Shown here piece after piece: positions 59,660 to 64,000 of a DNA stretch of 64,000 nt. The first letter of the stretch is position 1; every line of letters starts with the position of its first letter. This DNA is from Gonapodya sp. JEL0774 (lineage: Eukaryota > Monoblepharomycota > Monoblepharidomycetes > Monoblepharidales > Gonapodyaceae). The position numbers and the translations under genes are program-made. The notes below the pieces were generated by a model that saw only the letters and a list, made by a program, of their open reading frames with translations, ran no database searches and had not been told where the DNA came from. The stretch covers positions 62,001 to 126,000 of the forward strand of contig JADIIX010000023.1 of the NCBI GenBank assembly GCA_027604505.1. Direction: 5' to 3'.

Positions 59660-62600
59660 CTAGCTCAAATCCCCCCCATCCCCGTCTCCTTCCACCACCG
59701 CCGCGAGTCCTAAATCTCTTCTCCTCAGATCTAGTTCTCCCACTCTCCATCCGCCCTCCCTCCCCATCTCGAATACCCATGCGGCAATAACTTCAAAAAC
59801 GTTCCTCGCTCCTGCTGCCAAGTCCCAGTTACAACCGTGTACCACGAGTTGAAAGTGTGGATAATTTCGGTTGAGAATACGGATTTGCACTGGGGCGGTG
59901 GAGCGGTTGGGGGGCGAGGGCGAGGGTGAGATTGGAATCACATGGTAGGTAGAAAATTGAGGTAGGACGCTTGGGCTAGCATCAGACCACTGGTCGAGGA
60001 ATGTCCGAAACAGATGGAAAACAATCTAAGGCATCGAGTGAGTACACAGTGTCATTGCGAGACCGTATAACACTCTCTCACCTCCGCATCGGATGGTTTT
60101 TCGGTGCGATTCCACTGCCTCCCTTCAAAAACTCCTCCTGAATCCCACCGATATTCAGATAAGAACGAGTTCCTCGAGAGCTCTGGCCGAGTGAATCACC
60201 GCACGTCAACAACCTTCGGATCTGGCAAGAACCAGACTGGTGGTGCTACGCACTCACCTTCGATCCTCCATTTCACATAACCCCTCGGCGACTTAGCAAC
60301 TCCACTGACAACATTCAAATAACTCTCCAGCCTCAATCTCCCAACAGCCACAGCTTTCGCCTCCCCATTCAAATACTTCGCGGCTTCACTCAACTCCGAC
60401 AAGGTTCTGGGGCTTCCTTGCGGAGGTTGGGGAGGTGTTGCGGTCGCCGTTAAGAAAAGGCCGGACGTAGCCGGGCGCGGAGCAGGTGAGCTGAGCGAGT
60501 TGGCGATGGCGGAGCGGAGGTTTGAGGGGTCGTCAGTCCACTGAGCAGAGGACGTAGAGAGGTGGGACAGGGACTGGGAAGCAAGGTAGGAATCTGTTGT
60601 CGCCATGAGGGAGGCAAGGGGGCTGATGATCTTGCTATGCAGCCACTGGTAGAGTTCAAAGGCGAAGGTTCGGCAGTGCTCGCAAACTAGTCGTGATCTC
60701 GTCCACATGACCCACCCTCCTCAAACCCTCCACCCATTGATCAACCACTATATCATCCACACCCATCTCTCTCATTGACGCTTGTCGATCCCTATGCCTG
60801 TATTGCGAGCCAGGTGCGTCAGGCGGGGATGTGAGACCACCCGATATGTTGGTGGGTGGCGGAGAGGAGTGGTATTTGAGGGGTGCAGGAGTTGGAGTGA
60901 CGGAAATAGCAGTGGGGGATGTGGAGTACGGTAGGGATCGCGGAGTGCCTTGAAATGATGCCAAACAAAAAACAGAAGGGGAGCGATAAAAAGAGCAGGC
61001 AAGGGAGAACACATCAAATTCGTGAAATCACGTTCGGTAATCAAGAAGGCGGTGAGCAGAAACAAGCCGAAACGTTGTTGTATCAACCCACCATGCAACA
61101 AGTTCCCCGCTGTAGAGCCCTTCATCAGTCTATCCACAGCACTCGACGTTCGAATTGGGAAGTCAAAATCGACATCCATATCAGCTGACAGCAAGTAGAA
61201 AGAAAGATTCGTGGTAAAACAATAAGTTTCCGGTCCATTTCAAGAAGGACACGGTCGGACTCTCACGAACTGCCCTTGATCATCGCAAGCAGCGCAAACA
61301 TACCAGCGCCATTTCTTCCTGTAACACCACCGAAGATGAGTCCCACGCTGCTTCCACCATGATTGGTCATACTCGCCCCAATTTGATTGCCATTTTCAAA
61401 ACCGTTGGCACCCCACTTCTGATCAACCCCAAATGTGCTGGTCAACCCACCAGCCACTATGGACTGAGAGTGCAAGAAAGGCACGGCTCCAAAGCCGGAT
61501 GGGGCGGATGGGGCGGAATTGATATGTGCGACCGACGTCGTTGGTGGGGAAGTCAACGTCGCTGCACGGGAGCTCGATGATGCACCTGCGATGCTCATCC
61601 GGCCGCGCACAGTGTTTCCACTGGTAGATAAACCCGCTATTCCGTCCGCGAGGGCATCTACGTCCAGCTTTATTGGTGATGGTCGGACTTCAGGTGCGGT
61701 TGGTACGTAGCGTGGAGGTGGGGGCGGCAGAGACGCGGAAGAGGGAAGAGTGGCACGACGCGAGGCAAGCCAGGAATCGTAAGAAGGGACAGGGCGGAGG
61801 GTTCGGCGGAGGGTCAGAAGGATGTTTAAAATGGGTACCAGAGACACAGCGAGAACTGAGTTGAGGAGAGTGGAAACGAGGAGATTGGAGTGACGGCAAA
61901 AGTGAGAGCAGACAACCAAAACTGGACGTACCAGTGTAGTGGGCAGCGTGTTTGCCGTACTGCGGAAAGCGAAACAATGCGAGGCGATCAACATAGCTTG
62001 AAGGAGATTAGACAGATGAGGTCAGTGAAATTAGAAATAGCCACGGCTCCACCCGAGCTCTCATTCGTTTTTGATTGGCAGTACATTTTCGCTGTTGCAT
62101 TAAAACCTTTTCAACGTTAAAGAGGGAACATGATCTGGGGTGATTCCCTCGACGAGTTGGTTCGAGTATCCGAAATGGAATAGACTGTATGCCATTTGTT
62201 TCGCCATTTGTTTCCGGTAAGTATCACCCAACTTCTTCCCAAAGAGCTCCTTGCTCTCATCGCATTTCCGGCCCACCCTCCACAAGTTATGGGAGCCGTC
62301 ACCATGGATTTGGGAGGTTAAACACTCACTCGATCCACCCCGTCAGCCAGACCCAACTTATGACACCAAGCAAGATGGCGTTGTACCACAACGCAGCATA
62401 GCTTGGCCTCCTTTTTGCAACCAGGTCGGCGTATTCTTTGAAGAGTGGGCTTTCCCAGTTTCCCGACGGTTCTGAGGTTGGTGATGCAGCGCGATTTGCG
62501 ACCAGTGAGAGTTTTGAAGAAGGGAAAAGTATTGGCAGCGGAGTTGGTGCAGTTGTTTGTGGGGAAGAAGTTGCCGCAAGATTTGGTGTGGTTGGAGACT

Positions 62601-62820
62601 GTCCTGCGAGCGGCATTACAAATTGTCGCTGAGACTGTAGCGAAGGTGATGATTGCGCTGCCTGCGATCCGAGAGGACTTGTCGAATGACCAGGAAGTCC
62701 CCCGTTGTCCGTCCTATTTGAATTGGATTCGGTCTGGATTGGTGTTGAGTAAGAAGGCCGGCCAGAGACCCCAGAGACCGCGAATCCTGACGGCAACGGT
62801 GAAAACAAGGAAGAGCTCAT
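59660..62820 (-). CDS. TMEM209-like membrane protein (cytochrome b561 N-terminal Pfam family)
   Basis: Resembles TMEM209, an integral nuclear-envelope/ER protein linked to nuclear pores. The N-terminal exon is Ser/Pro-rich, then gives FKEYADLVAKRRPSYAALWYN with a membrane helix (ILLGVISWVWLTGWIE). A second hydrophobic segment (LLNSVLAVSLVPILNILLTL) is in a later exon, followed by Ser/Pro-rich linkers. The C-terminal half contains LSELSEAAKYLNGEAKAVAV and RLRLESYLNVVSG, and the last exon has VQIRILNRNYPHFQLVVHGCNWDLAAG then ARNVFEVIAAWVFEM, the diagnostic end of the family. The ATG at 62820 is the natural start. Exons between 60150 and 62300 are only approximate, and the exact order of two middle exons could change. 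Confidence 0.72.
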
Positions 62821-62983
62821 TCCGTGAGTGGGATTTGGCGTCCCAGTTGATCAAATCTGCACGTCCTAATGTGTGTAAAAGGTGTGTGCAGAGACCACAG
62901 CCAAGGTTGGTTGAGCACACAGTTCGTCGTGATTGCCGCTTGCCAACGGAGCCAGCAGCAAATAACGACCGGCACAGAGATCA

Positions 62984-64000
62984 ATGGTTACTGCCGCCTC
63001 CGCAGAGCCCAACTCCCCTGCCGTCGATCCTCCTCCGTTTTTGCTGCCAAAACACACGCGCCGCCCTCCAAAACGAAAATCTCTCCTCCCAGCCTCAATT
63101 GCGAAAATCCAATCATCAGATCTTGAGCAGCCCCTTCAAAAGGCACGAGAGGCTGTATTAAGATCAATCGTAAGGTATTTTGTGATTGCGTTGCCGATCG
63201 GGGTCTCAAGCAGGCTGGATTTTCGTGTGATAAAGGATTCGTTTATTTCTCGAGTATTACACACATGAGGTTCCAGAATTACGACTAGAAGGAACAATAA
63301 TCCACCATGGCTCACTTGAATCTTCTGCCCCTTTGGACCTGTGGATCGCTCGAATCAATCTTCAAACCATTGATTTTACCTTGTCCACCACCCCTCCCTT
63401 TCTCAATCGCCTGCTTACTCCCCAGCGAATATGAAGACTTCTTATCGATTTACATTCCCACATCAAGTATCGATGAAGATTTGCAGGAAATCGCGGAAAA
63501 GCTGGACCAGTGTGATCATGTGAGTGGGGACCAGCGACGACTGTCCTCCTATCACTCGAACGTCTTCGGAAATTCAATCGTTACCTCGCTAAATGACCTT
63601 TCCATCGCACGGATACTTTGGGCCATGCTAGAGTGATAAACGTACCATAGTGTTCGCGAACAGGCTCGACACGCTCCGGATGCTCTACAAGGTATGTTAT
63701 ATTGAATGAAATCGGGCCACTTGCACACCGCGAAAGAATGCAGAATCCAAAAAGTACATTACGAAGGAGACCTGAGGTGGGCCGCATGCAGAAAGACGAC
63801 AAAATCACCTGATCGAAGTACCTGTAGCAACGGAAGCTGCACATATGTAGTCAAGGCTTCGGCAGCTAATGGAGAGCAATCAGTCTGACGCTAGCCATTG
63901 ACGCCGCTGTTTGCGTTCGTGCCTGTTGCCTACCGCGACCACTTCCCCTCTGTCCAACCAGGCCCACACTCTTCTTCTCTCCTCCACCACCCTCCTCGAC
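62984..64000 (+). CDS. Unrecognised gene, 3' end beyond the window
   Basis: I do not recognise the family. A plus-strand ATG frame at 62984 gives a Pro-rich start then KREAV-like basic helix sequence (AREAVLRSI) ending at GTAAGG near 63170. A later exon beginning after an acceptor (ccccag) near 63424 codes EYEDFLSIYIPTSSIDEDLQ, EIAEKLDQCDH, and joins FANRLDTLRMLYK and NPKSTLRRRPE through two good introns (GTGAGT and GTATGT). The segments look like one helical protein, but the first junction phase is not settled, and another start at 63307 (accATGg) is possible. It is divergent from the TMEM209-like gene. Confidence 0.45.

Overview
The window is nuclear DNA from an intron-rich, gene-dense eukaryote, most likely a zoosporic early-diverging fungus (Chytridiomycota or a relative). 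Three things point there. Nearly every conserved protein is broken by short GT-AG introns of roughly 50-200 bases. The housekeeping set is opisthokont or fungal in character (RHEB, SUMO, URM1, USP14, POP1, MIC19, LETM1, AHA1, DNAJC9). Several genes are typical of flagellate or early-diverging lineages: a CFAP97/Hemingway-like protein, a metazoan-type diacylglycerol kinase and a cobalamin-dependent class II ribonucleotide reductase. I saw no rRNA, tRNA, CRISPR array or recognisable transposon. Coordinates are gene spans; exon borders quoted in entries were read by eye from splice consensus, reading phase and family conservation.

Layout. 0.4-7.2 kb: FAD-dependent amine-oxidase-like protein (+), iron-containing alcohol dehydrogenase (-), RHEB GTPase (-). 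7.2-10.9 kb: an unresolved stretch, then a Cys-rich single-pass membrane protein ending in an SH3 domain (+). 11.2-17.8 kb: diacylglycerol kinase with an N-terminal membrane anchor (+), AHA1 co-chaperone (-), 2-oxoglutarate/Fe(II) oxygenase (+). 18.8-27.4 kb: MFS transporter (+), a standalone glycosyltransferase resembling the N-terminal half of L-arabinokinase (+), DNAJC9-like histone/Hsp70 co-chaperone (-), rhomboid protease (-). 27.4-30.9 kb: URM1 (-), CAMK-type kinase (+), SUMO (-). 31-37.7 kb: helical-repeat PPR-like protein (-) and class II ribonucleotide reductase (-). 39.6-50.8 kb: POP1 (+), CFAP97-like (+), MIC19 (-), USP14/UBP6 (+). 50.9-62.8 kb: LETM1 (-), F-box protein (-), ferric reductase-like flavocytochrome (+), TMEM209-like membrane protein (-). 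A further gene begins at about 63 kb and leaves the window.

Functional threads: mitochondrial architecture and ion handling (LETM1, MIC19, perhaps the PPR-like protein); ubiquitin-like modification (URM1, SUMO, USP14, F-box); chaperone accessory factors (AHA1, DNAJC9); lipid and TOR signalling (DGK, RHEB); and redox chemistry using iron or cobalamin (Fe-ADH, 2OG oxygenase, ferric reductase, class II RNR). Nothing suggests an operon or a recently acquired island. The most unusual content is the intron-containing B12-dependent ribonucleotide reductase, the very small 5' exons of AHA1 (19, 28 and 9 bases), and the SH3 membrane protein with its unresolved neighbourhood.
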